64,000 bases of DNA, taken from assembly GCA_902702965.1 (NCBI GenBank), contig CACRXP010000031.1:322754-386753 (forward strand), in the 5' to 3' direction. This DNA comes from Spirometra erinaceieuropaei (taxonomy: Eukaryota; Platyhelminthes; Cestoda; Diphyllobothriidea; Diphyllobothriidae). Position numbers and translations under genes: made by a program. The notes below the pieces were generated by a model, which did no database searches, was not told the DNA's origin, and was given only the letters and a program-made list of their open reading frames with translations. Shown piece by piece: positions 1 through 10,534 of the stretch. Within the stretch, counting starts at the first letter, position 1, and each line of letters starts with the position of its first letter.

Positions 1-420
1 GACTGATCAACCCTCACAATGTGAGGATGCCATAGAGACTACATTGAGACTGGCCCGCTTTCGGGAAAGACACCTACGTCTCGTATGTGGCGGATGATGT
101 TGGACAGGCTAGTGCGTGATATATGGGCAATACGATGATAGGGTTCGACCGTCAATGCTTTACCACGAGTTTTCATGAGGGTACGGTTACAATGAGGCAG
201 GTTTGGATCGAGTCCGCATTCATAGTGCTGGGAAGGCGATTGGTTGGTCATTAGAGTATTTTTGCCGGAGATAGTTTACAGTTTATTCAGTTTATTTGAT
301 AAGGATGATAGGCAAAGCCTTTGAAACCCCTATTGATAACATGTCAACTCGTTAGAAATAACTGCACAGTAACAATGAAAATGTTCGCTATATGCACAGT
401 ACTTGATTCATTTGAGTAGC
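1..420. other. Non-coding stretch, nothing recognised
   Basis: Short open frames occur on both strands but none resembles a known family or shows splice-compatible structure. It lies just past the 3' end of the minus-strand LINE that ends near 425-459. Confidence 0.5.
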
Positions 421-458
421 ATTGTCACAGAGAAAAAATATGTGGGGAACCGGGGTGT

Positions 459-3401
459 TTAGCTCAGATTCAGACTGTCGAGGCAAAACAGGGGACACAA
501 ATAATCATCCAAGCGTTTCTTGAAGAGTTGCAGGGATGTCGCCTCCACGACTGACTGAGGGAGATCGTTCCATTTCTCCACTACCCTTTGCGTGAAAAAT
601 TCAGAACGAAGGTTCAGCCTGGACATTGTTGTCCGTAGCTTCATCGAGTGGCCACGAAGATTGGGTGAAAGGTGCCACTGAAACATGTCCTCAAAGTTAA
701 ATCCATGCTCAAGGCCATTTATTATCTTGTAAACCAGTATTAGATCACCTCTTTGCTGCCTGTAACACAGAGGGAATAGATTAAGGCAATTCAGTCTGTC
801 CGTGCAGGATTGGTTTTTTAGACCGTTTACCATCTTTGTTGCCCTACGTTGCACCCGTTCGAGGCATGCTTTGTCCTTTACAAGCCATGGCCGCCATGCT
901 TGTATGCAATATTCTAAGTGGGGCCGAACGAAGGTGACGTAAACTCTCCCAAAAAGGTCTTGGTCAAAGGTAACGAACGCCCTTTTGATTGCATGCAGCA
1001 CTCCCATTGCGTTTTTTGCAGCCTTGTGGCACTGCAATGTTGGTTTCAAATTATTCTGTATCCAAACCCCGACATCCTTCTGTGAAGATTCTGCGGGGAG
1101 TCTTATATCTTTTAGATGATATGTCCTCAGGCTCTGATTTGAATGAGAGTTAGTTGGACGCAGATGGAGGACGGCACACTTCTGCACATTGAAGTCTAGA
1201 AGCCATTTCTCCGACCACGCTTGCAGTCGATGAAGATTGTTTTGGAGGGATCTCTGGTCGTTAGGACTCTTAATGACTTGCCAGAGCTTAACGTCGTCAG
1301 CAAACATTATTTTGCCACAATCGAGTTCCTGAAGGCTGTCATTAACATAAAGGAGGAGTAGCAATGGTCCCAGAACTGAGCCTTGAGGCACACCACTGGT
1401 CACGCTCACCCATTCTGACATATCATCACCGATGCAAACACGTTGTTTCCGACCAACCAGAAACGCCCTTATCCAGTTCAGAAGATCTCCCCGGATGCCG
1501 ATGGCGCTCAATTTGTGAAGAAGGCGTTGGTGCGGGACAGTATCGAAGGCTTTGCGAAAATCGATGTACACGACATCAACTTCAAAACCCTCTTCTAGGG
1601 CCCTGGTCCAGATCTCCAGACAAGCTAGCAGATTTGAGAGGCAAGAACGTCCTCTCCGGAAGCCATGCTGGAAATCCTGCAAGAGGTTATTTTCTTCACA
1701 AAATTGCTGTATGGCACTCTTTACTAGAGCTTCCATCGTTTTGCACGAGAGGCAGGTTAGGCTAATAGGCCTGAAACAGCTTGCTGCCATCCTGCTACCG
1801 CCTTTATGTAAGGGAACGAGGTTAGCTGTCTTCCACTGTGATGGCAGCCTTCCTGTTCTCATTGACAGCTCAAAGAGCGTCGAAAGAGGCTTCGCCAGCT
1901 CCTTTGATAGCTCCTTAAGTGTCAGACCAGGAATTCCGTCGGGTCCAGGAGACTTGTCTGGTTTTATTTGACTGAGGACGCGTCTTACTTCTCCGACGGA
2001 AAAGGCAGCGGTTTCAATGACGGCAGTATCTTGGCGCATTTGAAAATCCCGGCTGTTTCTGTCCATTTCAAACTGCTGATCGTCTTCTGAGGACTCCTCC
2101 ATAAAAACCGATTGAAAAAACTCAGACAGTAACTGCACTTTCTGGGGCCCTTCGACTAGCAAGTTTCCGAGGCTATCCTTAAGACACGCAATTTCGTCCC
2201 TGTGTTTTCTCCTACTACGGATGTACTTGTAAAACTTCTTGGGACATGTAATGGATTCTGCTACCAGTCGGCGCTCGAAAGAAGTTCTGGCAATCCGTAT
2301 TTGTTTGCGGCATTTATTGCGCTGATCCTTATATTCGGCGAGTGATACTGGATCTCGAAGTTGCATATACTTTTTCCACAGCCTCTGTTTCTTCTTCATG
2401 GCCTTTTTTGTCGTCGAATTGACCCAAGGCGGTCGCCCACATGGTCTTGTTATTTTTATGGGACAATGGGAGTCAATTAGACTCTCTATAATCCCGCGAA
2501 AGTACTGCCAGAATTCTTCTGAATCTTCGTTGTTGACTAACCAGGTTTCTTCCAAAAGAGCACGTCTCATTGCGTTAAAATCACCCTTCCAAATATTTCT
2601 TCGACTCTTGATTTTTGGTTGTTGGTTCGATAGGAGAGGGCACACGCATGTAAAAGCAATATGATCGCTTAAACCGAGGGAAGGTTGGGGATTCACTTCT
2701 CTTAGGACTCCTTCTTCTTTACTAAAAACGAGATCTAAACAGTTAGATCGTTGTCCGTCTCTTAGTCTTGTTCCGAATTTTATGTGTTGAATGAGGTATT
2801 CATTCAAGGAGAGTTGTAGTAGCTTGTGGTCAAATGACGTGAACGGGGCGTTTGCTAAGGGAACTTTCCAGTCTATTCCGGGAGCGTTAAAGTCACCCAA
2901 AAGTAATAAGTTCTCCTGCTTACATAACGACTCCAGTACACTAAGCAATTCCACATCGGCGATTTTATTCGAGCTGGGAGGCCGATAGACAACACACAGG
3001 TTAAGTGTCGGTAATCGTTTGATGCATATCTTGCATGAAATTATTTCAAAAGTAATGGGAAGTTTGGTAGCCGGTGTTGCAGAGTTGTGGAAGGAACAAT
3101 TAACTGATGGTGGACAGCGGCTGGTAACCGGAATTTCGTGCATCAATTGTAGCGGTGGTGATGGTGATCTTTTGTTGGCGTCGTAGGGTTTGTGGCGGGG
3201 GTGAGTGTGAATGCCTTCCCGGCGGCCGTAGTTGTAGTTGTCTTGCTGTTTTTGCATTTGGTCCGAAGATGTCCGACAGGAGCGATCAAGATGCCAAAAT
3301 TTCCGCTTCCAAAGTGGACTCTTTGGAAGTCGTGGGTTTTTGCGGGAAATGCGGTTCGTCGAAAGACGAGGCCAAAACGCAGACCCGTCGGTCAAGCTCA
3401 C
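459..3401 (-). CDS. CR1-like non-LTR retrotransposon ORF2 (partial endonuclease + reverse transcriptase), frame still open
   Basis: Retrotransposon polyprotein that would nick target DNA and reverse-transcribe its own RNA. The 980-codon frame is uninterrupted. Seen: C-terminal half of an APE-type endonuclease (VVYRPPSS near residue 138, GDFNAPGIDW near 169, LGLSDH near 242). A linker follows with PDKSPGPDGIP near 481. The reverse transcriptase has FRPISL near 543, HGFRRGRS near 579, YIDFRKAFDTVPH near 612 with the first catalytic Asp, SGVPQGSVLGP near 669, and FADD near 700 with the other two. A CR1-type C-terminal region ends in WNDLPQSVVEA. The N-terminal half of the endonuclease (the TETW and GGG blocks usual in this family) is not recognisable, so residues 1-125 probably derive from a rearranged or foreign 5' part. 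A decayed relative lies at 33370-34290. RT identity is sure; CR1/L2-like placement is by eye. Confidence 0.92.
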   Translation of the reverse strand: MSLTDGSAFWPRLSTNRISRKNPRLPKSPLWKRKFWHLDRSCRTSSDQMQKQQDNYNYGRREGIHTHPRHKPYDANKRSPSPPLQLMHEIPVTSRCPPSVNCSFHNSATPATKLPITFEIISCKICIKRLPTLNLCVVYRPPSSNKIADVELLSVLESLCKQENLLLLGDFNAPGIDWKVPLANAPFTSFDHKLLQLSLNEYLIQHIKFGTRLRDGQRSNCLDLVFSKEEGVLREVNPQPSLGLSDHIAFTCVCPLLSNQQPKIKSRRNIWKGDFNAMRRALLEETWLVNNEDSEEFWQYFRGIIESLIDSHCPIKITRPCGRPPWVNSTTKKAMKKKQRLWKKYMQLRDPVSLAEYKDQRNKCRKQIRIARTSFERRLVAESITCPKKFYKYIRSRRKHRDEIACLKDSLGNLLVEGPQKVQLLSEFFQSVFMEESSEDDQQFEMDRNSRDFQMRQDTAVIETAAFSVGEVRRVLSQIKPDKSPGPDGIPGLTLKELSKELAKPLSTLFELSMRTGRLPSQWKTANLVPLHKGGSRMAASCFRPISLTCLSCKTMEALVKSAIQQFCEENNLLQDFQHGFRRGRSCLSNLLACLEIWTRALEEGFEVDVVYIDFRKAFDTVPHQRLLHKLSAIGIRGDLLNWIRAFLVGRKQRVCIGDDMSEWVSVTSGVPQGSVLGPLLLLLYVNDSLQELDCGKIMFADDVKLWQVIKSPNDQRSLQNNLHRLQAWSEKWLLDFNVQKCAVLHLRPTNSHSNQSLRTYHLKDIRLPAESSQKDVGVWIQNNLKPTLQCHKAAKNAMGVLHAIKRAFVTFDQDLFGRVYVTFVRPHLEYCIQAWRPWLVKDKACLERVQRRATKMVNGLKNQSCTDRLNCLNLFPLCYRQQRGDLILVYKIINGLEHGFNFEDMFQWHLSPNLRGHSMKLRTTMSRLNLRSEFFTQRVVEKWNDLPQSVVEATSLQLFKKRLDDYLCPLFCLDSLNLS

Positions 3402-3760
3402 TTGAATTTTCGCGCTATGGTCCTAGGCAGGCGTCTTCAAGCTGTTAACCATAGTACGGTTTTTGCGCTTTACCTGATCCTTTCTATCAGGATTTACCGG
3501 TGTGGTTCGTGTCATTTGATTAAGAGTAAATCGTACTCATGGCCATTAAACTGCTTTCAACATTTGCTCTGGAATTGGAATAGAAAGAGAGGATAATCAG
3601 ACCCGACAAATCTGTTCAATGAGTAGTCCATCAAGGCCGAAGCTAAGTCTTGAAGACGTAAGTATCTTTCGTCTTTATGTGTACGGTTGCCAGTAGACAG
3701 GGACAATGGCAGTCCGACGATGTTTATGCCCACGCGTTTGTCGAACATCCCGTAGGCATG
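3402..3760. other. Spacer between LINE remnants
   Basis: No gene recognised. The 5' limit of the minus-strand LINE lies near 3401-3450. Sequence beyond it has no clear coding signal before the reverse-transcriptase fragment that starts near 3765. Confidence 0.4.
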
Positions 3761-3764
3761 GACT

Positions 3765-3910
3765 TATGGTTTGTTCTACGACGTGGTCAAGATTGGTGTT
3801 CCCCAGGGTTCAGTACTGGGACCCATTTTTTTCCTAATAAACGTGGACGATTACGCAAGAGCTTTGAACCGCGAAGCATTAGTGTTTGCAGACGACCTGT
3901 CGGTCCCAAC
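3765..3910 (+). pseudogene. LINE reverse-transcriptase fragment (palm blocks)
   Basis: The frame from 3771 reads GVPQGSVLGP followed by a short hydrophobic stretch and VFADDL, i.e. RT blocks B and C with the FADD pair. Nothing recognisable of the family is attached on either side in the same frame. This is a short relic of a non-LTR element on the strand opposite to the 459-3401 LINE. It could belong to the same dead element as the C-terminal relic at 5084-5320, which has the same orientation, but the 1.2 kb between them does not align to anything I recognise. Confidence 0.75.
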
Positions 3911-5083
3911 CACAATACTCTCAAGAGGACACCGAATATCGAAAATTTCAGTCCAAAATGTTGCAAGGTAAATAGAACACGATACGACAGTCGAAGGTTT
4001 AAGAAAATTACTGCTAGCACTGGTTGCGGCAGACAAACTTTTATGAGGAATTTTGAGAACCATAATTTTCCCCTCAGATTTTGTAAACAACACTCACCTA
4101 GAAACGGACTGGATTTTTGGATGACCTAATAACATAGAATGGTCTGTTCCACAGTGGAGCTCCATTTTTAACATGGAAAAGGCAGGTTGACAAAATAAAA
4201 GATTATCAAGGGAGGCGTCGGCACGTGTACTGAATGAAACAGGACCATCAACGCCCCAAAGCATGAGGGGTGCAGGTTCGCACATTTAAAAGCGTCGAAT
4301 AGAAGAACACCATGTTCCCAAGAAATGCAACAAGATTTTGCGGAAGAAAATCGAGAAATCGAGTTAAAGTACCTTTACAGGAATAGAGAAGAGTGTAAAT
4401 ACTCCCCTTGAAATTATTCGACGAACGGGGCTTGCAGATAATAATAATGTCATCTTCCGGATCATCGGAAAAGGGAAATAAGGATTTAAAGTATCTGCGC
4501 TAGTTCTGATCGACAAAAATAGCCACTCTCCACCCATGTTGTGCAATAAGGATTTTCTGTCATTTCAAGGACAGCAAAGGAATGGGGGTGTAAGTAGTTA
4601 CAAATCGATAATACCACCTGGTCGTGTATCCCGCAGACAAATCACTTCAGTTCCACTGTGTTTATTTGCTAAAAATGTAGGTCCATATTGTGAGTTTTAC
4701 ATAAAATTGAGTAACACCTTGTCTAAAGAAAGCCTATAATTGGTAACATGTTCTTTGTTTGACGCTTAAGTGCGATTCACTAATCGTAGCGGTGGTTCTT
4801 CGATTCATAAGCATTTGCTGATGGAAAGGTGAAGATAACACAGAGGACTACAAATACAACTTATTGACCGCAACGGCAACTTCCGGCATCATAGGCAATC
4901 GTTGATGAATTAAGTGCGAAATTTACGCAAGATCCTACACCCTCCAAAACGGAGCTGTTGTAGCGTACAGATGATCTCATTACCACGGTTCAAGCAAATG
5001 AGGGGGAAAAACTGCAAAAAACGAGTGAAGGAGACTAAGTGATACACAGTTACGAAAATCCCCCATTTGAATGAAGAGCAGAA

Positions 5084-5320
5084 AAATGTCCGTTCAAACT
5101 GCAAAGGAAGCGGGCTCATTCGGACGTCCGACGGAACGTCTTCTCACACAGGGTCATCGGGGCATGGAATGGACTCCCTGATGCCGTCGTTCTTTCCGAA
5201 AGTGTTAAATCCTTTAAGTGCAGACTAGACGCTCACTTGTTGAGAACATACTGTACATACAATCATGATTATTTTAGCGGCGGCAGTTTGCGCCTTCTTA
5301 ACTTTGCGCTAACTTCTTAA
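5084..5320 (+). pseudogene. LINE ORF2 C-terminal relic
   Basis: The frame starting at 5084 gives KLQRKRAHSDVRRNVFSHRV, then GAWNGLPDAVV and SFKCRLDAHL. This is the conserved C-terminus of CR1-like elements (compare VEKWNDLPQSVV in the LINE at 459-3401). It is open to a TAA near 5318. A second copy of this subfamily is at 34360-34800 on the minus strand, sharing DVRR, SFKCRLDA and the W-N core. Upstream catalytic domains are lost or only represented by 3765-3910. Confidence 0.8.
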
Positions 5321-7060
5321 CGTTTCGCATTTGCTGATGTAATTGATGACTTTATTTCTGTTTATCGACATGAATAGGGTGCTCAAGGGCGAAAGCCTCA
5401 TTCCCTTAATAAACTGACTTAAACTGACTAAAGTCAAAATTCGGCCATCGTCTCCGTCTGTTACAATGACATGCCAATTTGGAAGCCTTTTTATATCCTG
5501 TGGTTGCATGCTTTAACATCTGCAGACGCGTAACAATGACATTACCTGGAAGGGTTTATCCTCCGAATGATAGGCATTTTCGTAAGCTGGTCTATGGGCG
5601 ATTGAACTTCGGAATCTTCAGGATATATATGTGCTATTTTCTTTTACGCTGTATCTGTTTTCAGTATCGCTTAATTTTCAGTAGTCCAGATCCTTCGCAC
5701 GGTACAGTGTGATGTCATACCTTTTACAAAAGTATTTTTACAACCCGGCGTTGGTTGGAAGGCTGCAGAAAATGATGACTTCGGGCAGCATGATTAAAGA
5801 ACACCAATCTAGTGCCTCTAACCAACAGCTGACCTAACTACGTAGAAGCCGGACTATTTTTCATCGTTCAAAAAACCCAGAGGTCACCAGTGGTTATGTC
5901 GCGGCAGCCTAAACCTTACGACCTTCAGACACGGTCCCTAAAGAGGCGTTGGACGCCAGCTGAGAGGATGTTGCATTCTGTACAGAAAGAATTGAGAACA
6001 GGCTGGACAAGCTGGCAGCCGGACTAGGGTACACGTCCGGCTCCGCAAGATTGACCTCCCAAGCGATAGTTGGGGAGTAGTCACGACGCTTATTAGTCGG
6101 CTTTGAAGTTGATTGGTCCGTCTGGATAGCTGTGATTAGTCAAGAACCAGACCACCACTGGTACGGGTGTGCAAGTACACGTGAAAAGGCAGCGCTGCGA
6201 CGGACGCCCGCGGTAGGACCACTACAGATGCATTCTTGCGAAGTCTAATAGAACAGTAGGACAAAAAGAAACCTTCACAGGAGTTCACGCGAGAGGGAGA
6301 GAGCACATGGACACAGTGGCCAAAATATTCAAACGGACTAACCCGTGTCTTCACGAGCAGCCCAAACCGGTCGGGTGTGGAAGCTATTTATTTTGCTCTT
6401 TAATGTTGAGGGGTCCTCGGTTATCTTCATATGCTTTTATGGCACATGGCTATCTCTGTTTCCTCCATCGTATTTGCACAGCACATCCGAGAGCAGTTTT
6501 TAGCAGACCTCCGGAAAGTACACTGGTGTTTTCTCGAAATTTTTATCGCCAGGTTTTATTCATGTGGAAAACCAACTTAAATGACTCCAGGCGATATTTA
6601 TAAAAATAATGTCTTCGACAATATATTTGACCCGTCTTCGTTTGCAGCCTCTACAGACATTTTAAAGCGAGATTTGCAGATGATCCACCTTTAATGAGGA
6701 ATACATTTTGATCTGCGTTTCCTGGGATATACCATTTTGTCAAACTAGAGGGGGATCAACTATATAGAAAGCACCAAGGCGCGTAAGACGTGTTTCAAAT
6801 TTTGTGTTTACATGTAGGGTAAACTAAGCACTTCGTGGCCGCAAATTCATTTCCCGAGAGTTTGACGGGAGTTTTGTGTTGTTAGGTTACACTTTTCCGT
6901 CCCTGATAGATGCAGGCCAAATCAGAAATAACGGCTCTTGATTGGCTACAGGTGAGAGTAGGTCCGATAGTTAGAGTAACCGCGTCCACCAGCAGTAATC
7001 TGTGCTTCCGGGCATGTTGTGTTGGCATAATCGTATTCCACATCGCAGTCTACAGAGAGC
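5321..7060. other. Non-coding stretch
   Basis: No gene recognised on either strand; open frames are 60-98 codons with no family resemblance. A segment near 6134-6165 (gattagtcaagaaccag) resembles one at 23284-23305 (gattagtcaagaccagg), suggesting a weak dispersed repeat. Confidence 0.4.
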
Positions 7061-7064
7061 GAAC

Positions 7065-7250
7065 TCACAGACTTGAGCAGTTAGAGCACTAGACTTACAT
7101 GTCTGGTGACCTGTCGGGCGGGAATCCAAACGCCAGGCGCAGCAGAATCCGCGGTTCGAGTGCCGTCGCGAAAATACTTTCCGTCGTCGAACATGTACGC
7201 CATGAGTTACTTGCTTCTTAGAAACGATCACCTATAGGGTCGTCGAATCT
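7065..7250 (+). repeat. tRNA-like SINE-type repeat, copy 1
   Basis: Sequence resembling RNA polymerase III internal promoter boxes: an A-box-like gagcagttagagcactaga near 7076 and a B-box-like ggttcgagtgcc near 7153. The 3' part (about 7165-7250) matches, in inverted orientation, the segment at 8500-8585 (gtcgtttctaaga on the plus strand there). This suggests a tRNA-derived SINE rather than a tRNA gene, because no cloverleaf can be closed: the spacing between boxes is too long. Family assignment is inference. Confidence 0.5.
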
Positions 7251-7817
7251 TCTCACTTTACCTTGCCTCTGCTATAGCACAATCGCTCTAGACGTATCGA
7301 TTATGCGACTGCATTGTAGCCCCAAGGTATTGTCCGCAACTTTGACAGGGATTGGTTGCTTGCGATTGATTAAACGCCCGAGGCCCACTGTTGCTCCCAC
7401 TAAATATAAGCCAACTTGGTAGTATATACAGCTGAAGAGATAATTCGTGAAATGTGCGTGAATTCAAAAGCAAATTCTAGTCAATCGGAAACCAGCCCCA
7501 ACGCATTTACCATAACACTCAACTATTAATGCACATACGCCACCCTCTTCTGTCGTGTATGTGTGGATAACTGGTCCGTTCGCTCTTCGGCTAAGCATAT
7601 TTGCAAAGACAGTATAAATATACTGATTGTGGGGATTTTCGGGTTATCTGGTGAAACTGCCCCGCAATTACAGTCAGCTCCGGACGGATTGGGTCTGCAG
7701 ATTTTAATTATACTTTTTAAGTACAATTTATGTAGAAAAAAGCCACCAAACAGATCCGTGCCTGTTCTACGTTAAATTTTATTTAAATAATTGGTGATTT
7801 ACGTAAAAGTAATCGTT

Positions 7818-8205
7818 GTTAAATGCGAATTCGAAAATTAACGGTCGTTCTAAATAAGGGATGTGACGCACCTCACGAGATTTGCGTATCATGAAAAATC
7901 CATAACCAGCAGAGAAGTTGGTGAGCATACGTTTGCTTTCGATAAATTCTCGTCAGGCCAGTAGACCATTATGGGAAACGGGTAGGAGCAAAAGAAGTCG
8001 GTGATTGGAGGAATCGATTAAATTTCGTTTCAAAACGGGGCGGAATGTGGGAGTATGGGGGGAGGGGGGAGCAATTAGAGTCAGAGCCAGGGGCGAGGTG
8101 CGAGCAGAGAGAGGAGAGTTTTATATGCAGTTAGCCGACCTTTGACCAGGGCAAGCGCAGAGCCCGAACGAAGTTCTTCTGCGCGCACAAGACCGGCTTT
8201 CGTAA
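7818..8205 (-). repeat. Left pLTR of the Penelope-like element
   Basis: The reverse complement of this stretch aligns over most of its length to 10165-10636. Shared blocks include gacgcacctcacgag, cattatggga followed by cgggta, and gttacgaaagccggtcttg. Reading the minus strand gives the C-terminal residues of the Penelope ORF followed by a TAA near 8128. G-rich low complexity (8048-8070) lies where the right copy has its N gap. Ends were set by eye where the alignment fades. Confidence 0.85.
7919..7960 (-). ncRNA. Hammerhead ribozyme motif in the left pLTR
   Basis: On the minus strand the order is TGGC, core CTGACGA (the CUGANGA box), GA-ATTTA-TC as a two-pair stem II, GAAA, and stem III AGCA/TGCT (its first A taken from GAAA). 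Then come C as cleavage-site nucleotide and ACCA closing stem I with one mismatch against TGGC. This fits the minimal hammerheads described in Penelope-like elements. Compared with the right copy, stem II changes from a G-U to an A-U pair while the core is unchanged. Activity is not shown; the stem I mismatch may weaken it. Confidence 0.72.
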
Positions 8206-8444
8206 CAAGAAGGTTACGTTGGTCTTTTTAAAGATGTAAGTAACTATTGGCGGACGCGTGAATCAAAATAAATCGCTCGGAGATGTCGAGCAGAATAAAC
8301 GATTGTGCTCTAGTCGAGAAAAAGTGAGCTTAGGCATGCGTTGTGTGGTGAGTGCCTATATGCCACGAAAATATTAAGCTGGTCTTACCGATGAAATAAA
8401 TAAGTGAGGGCATCTGCGTTCCACGGCAGAAATCATAAGGAGAT

Positions 8445-8600
8445 GTAGTGGAAGCCCAGCGGTTGTGCTCTAACGGAGGCAAGGTGAACTGGGCGGAGTC
8501 GACGATCCTTAAGATGGTCGTTTCTAAGACGCAAGAAACTCACTGCATGCACGTTCGACAACAGAAAGCGTTTGGGGAAGTTTGCATATCGCACAGCCTA
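8445..8600 (+). repeat. tRNA-like SINE-type repeat, copy 2 (inside the Penelope element)
   Basis: Begins with an A-box-like gaagcccagcggttgtgctc. From about 8500 it matches the reverse complement of 7165-7250 (tggtcgtttctaaga, then gcaag and aactca, then gttcgac). It sits between the left pLTR and the first recognisable RT residues, so it may be an insertion into the element. Divergence between the two copies is high. Confidence 0.45.
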
Positions 8601-8989
8601 TCTAAGGCCCCGACAGACGGTACCAAATTCGATGTGTAGGGAGAACTGGTGGGGTCAACGCGTGTCAAGAAAGCCTTTAGCCCCGAAACAATAAACAGAT
8701 CATGGCCTGCTGAGGGGAACCTAGTGGGGTTACACACCGTACCCTTGCCCTGAATTTCTCCGTGCCTGACAATATGGATCGTATCTTCGTTGCGCAATCC
8801 GTTGCGTTCATTATAACAAAGTCTTTTCCTCTATCCGACCTAGTTACCAAGACATATTTGTTCTATCGCAGTTCTTTTAAATTCTTTGCGTGTGCTCTTG
8901 TCAGCAGTCCCCGACTTCCCGGCCCCCTGTTAAGGTACTGGTAGTTGCAATTCACAGCACTAGCTAGCACAACATAACGGCCGAGTTTC

Positions 8990-10275
8990 GTTCGAATTCA
9001 TTGACGACGTCAAAGATCCCAACCTTACCGGCATGACGATGTTCTCCGTAGACGTCTCATAACTTTTTACAAATGTCCTAATCAACGAGACAGTTGATAA
9101 CATCTCCAAATTTCTGTCAGCCAATCAGCAGGAAATAAAATTTTGATGGACAGTCTCAAGGAACTATTACCAAGATGCACATTAAATGTGCAGTTATTTT
9201 TTTGGCAACCAACTCTAGAGACAAATAGACGGCGTTGCTATGGGCTCGCCTCTTGGATCTCTCTTAGCCGACCCCTTCATGGGCAAACTGGAGAAATTCC
9301 AACTTAGCCATGGTATCAGTAAACGTAAACATTACGATCGCTACGTCGATAATATCTTTGCTATTGCCACCACAGAAACCGACGTAGCTGCCCTCTTAAA
9401 TGCTGTAAATCAGGCACAACTGCCGATCAACTTCATGTTGGAGATGGAAACGGCTGGTTCACTACATGTCTTCGATGTCCTTTTAAACAGAAAACCTGAG
9501 ATCAGCATCCAAAGGAGTGTCTATCGGAAGAAAACCTGGTTTAGACACTACAGGAACTTCGGCAGTCTGGTGTCCCTCCAAAAAACGAAATCTACTCCGG
9601 CGTTTGGCTCAAAGGGCTAGAAAAAGCAATTCGACAGACAACACAGAGGAGGAGCTCGGAAAGATCCAGAACTTGCTCCCTGACAGGTTTACTGCAAAGA
9701 ATATTGCCGAGCGACCAAAAAAACCCACCACACTGCCTGCTGAAAAGGAAACTTTCTCTCAAAATTCCATTTCAATGGGATGTTGCAAATGAACTCCTAA
9801 GAAGACGCCTCGATCAAGTTGTCCCACTAACCTCCCAGCAGCAAGAGTTCGAGTATAATTCTACACTAACCCTATTTTAAGTGAAGAAGGTAAGGATAGG
9901 TTGTCATCTCAGAACACCTAAATGTGGATCTACTCCTTCACTTGCTTCTGTGGAGCATGTTATATTAGTTGCGGGAATCGCCGCCTATCCAAAAGACTAC
10001 AAGAACACCTCCCCGCATGACTGGGAAAAGGCCAAACTAGGATCACAAACAGCGCCACTCTCACATATGTTGTTGATTCCGGGCCCCAGCGACTTATGAG
10101 ATCCAATCGAGTTACCCTAAGCTACTAAGTCAGCGTCTGTTAGCAACAGCAGAAGCGGTCACAATCAAGTTACGAAAGCCGGTCTTGTGCACGCAAAAGA
10201 GCCTAGTTTGGGCTCCGCGCTTGCTGTGGTGAAAAATCGACTACATGAAACCCTCCCCGCCCTTCCGCTCCCACC
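8990..10275 (+). pseudogene. Penelope-like reverse transcriptase with GIY-YIG endonuclease, inactivated
   Basis: In life this protein primes reverse transcription at DNA ends or nicks. Seen in order across several frames: TGMTMFSVDVS near 9030 followed by an in-frame stop, VAMGSPLGSLLAD near 9235, and the active-site block YDRYVDNIFAIAT near 9335. Next come LHVFDVLLNRK near 9470 and RSVYRKKTW near 9515, then a frameshift before EEELGKIQNLL, PKKPTTLP near 9720, and the GIY-YIG part (IYSFTCFCGACYIS, then RRLSKRLQEHLPA) near 9930-10015. The expected YVDD catalytic pair reads YVDN. The YIG block reads YIS. Several stops and at least two frameshifts are present. Family assignment is firm from block order; the copy is non-functional. 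Confidence 0.88.
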
Positions 10276-10278
10276 CAC

Positions 10279-10405
10279 NNNNNNNNNNNNNNNNNNNNNN
10301 NNNNNNNNNNNNNNNNNNNNNNNNNNNNNNNNNNNNNNNNNNNNNNNNNNNNNNNNNNNNNNNNNNNNNNNNNNNNNNNNNNNNNNNNNNNNNNNNNNNN
10401 NNNNN
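10279..10405. other. Assembly gap (127 N)
   Basis: Run of N. Any open frame running through it is an artefact of translating N. Confidence 0.99.
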
Positions 10406-10492
10406 ACATTCCGCCCCCGTTTTAAAACGAACTTTTATCGATTTCTCCAACCACTGACATGTTTTTATTTCTACCCGGTTCCCATAATGTGC

Positions 10493-10534
10493 TGGCCTGA
10501 CGAGGATTTATCGAAAGCAGATGTATGCTAGCCA
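10493..10534 (+). ncRNA. Hammerhead ribozyme motif in the right pLTR
   Basis: Stem I strand TGGC (10493-10496), core CTGACGA (10497-10503), GG-ATTTA-TC as short stem II (10504-10512), GAAA (10513-10516). Stem III is AGCA/TGCT around loop GATGTA. A10530 is the predicted cleavage-site nucleotide after CT, and GCCA (10531-10534) pairs fully with TGGC. All conserved hammerhead core bases (CUGANGA, GAAA, NUH) are present. Hammerheads in pLTRs are an established feature of Penelope-like elements, thought to process their transcripts. The very short stems predict modest activity. Confidence 0.78.

Noticed and set aside
1364..2664. Plus-strand frames of 88-139 codons inside the LINE
   Set aside because: They are antisense shadows of the 980-codon reverse-transcriptase ORF.
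10187..10531. Frames running through the first N gap
   Set aside because: Open only because N codons are not counted as stops; same for 46129-46685.
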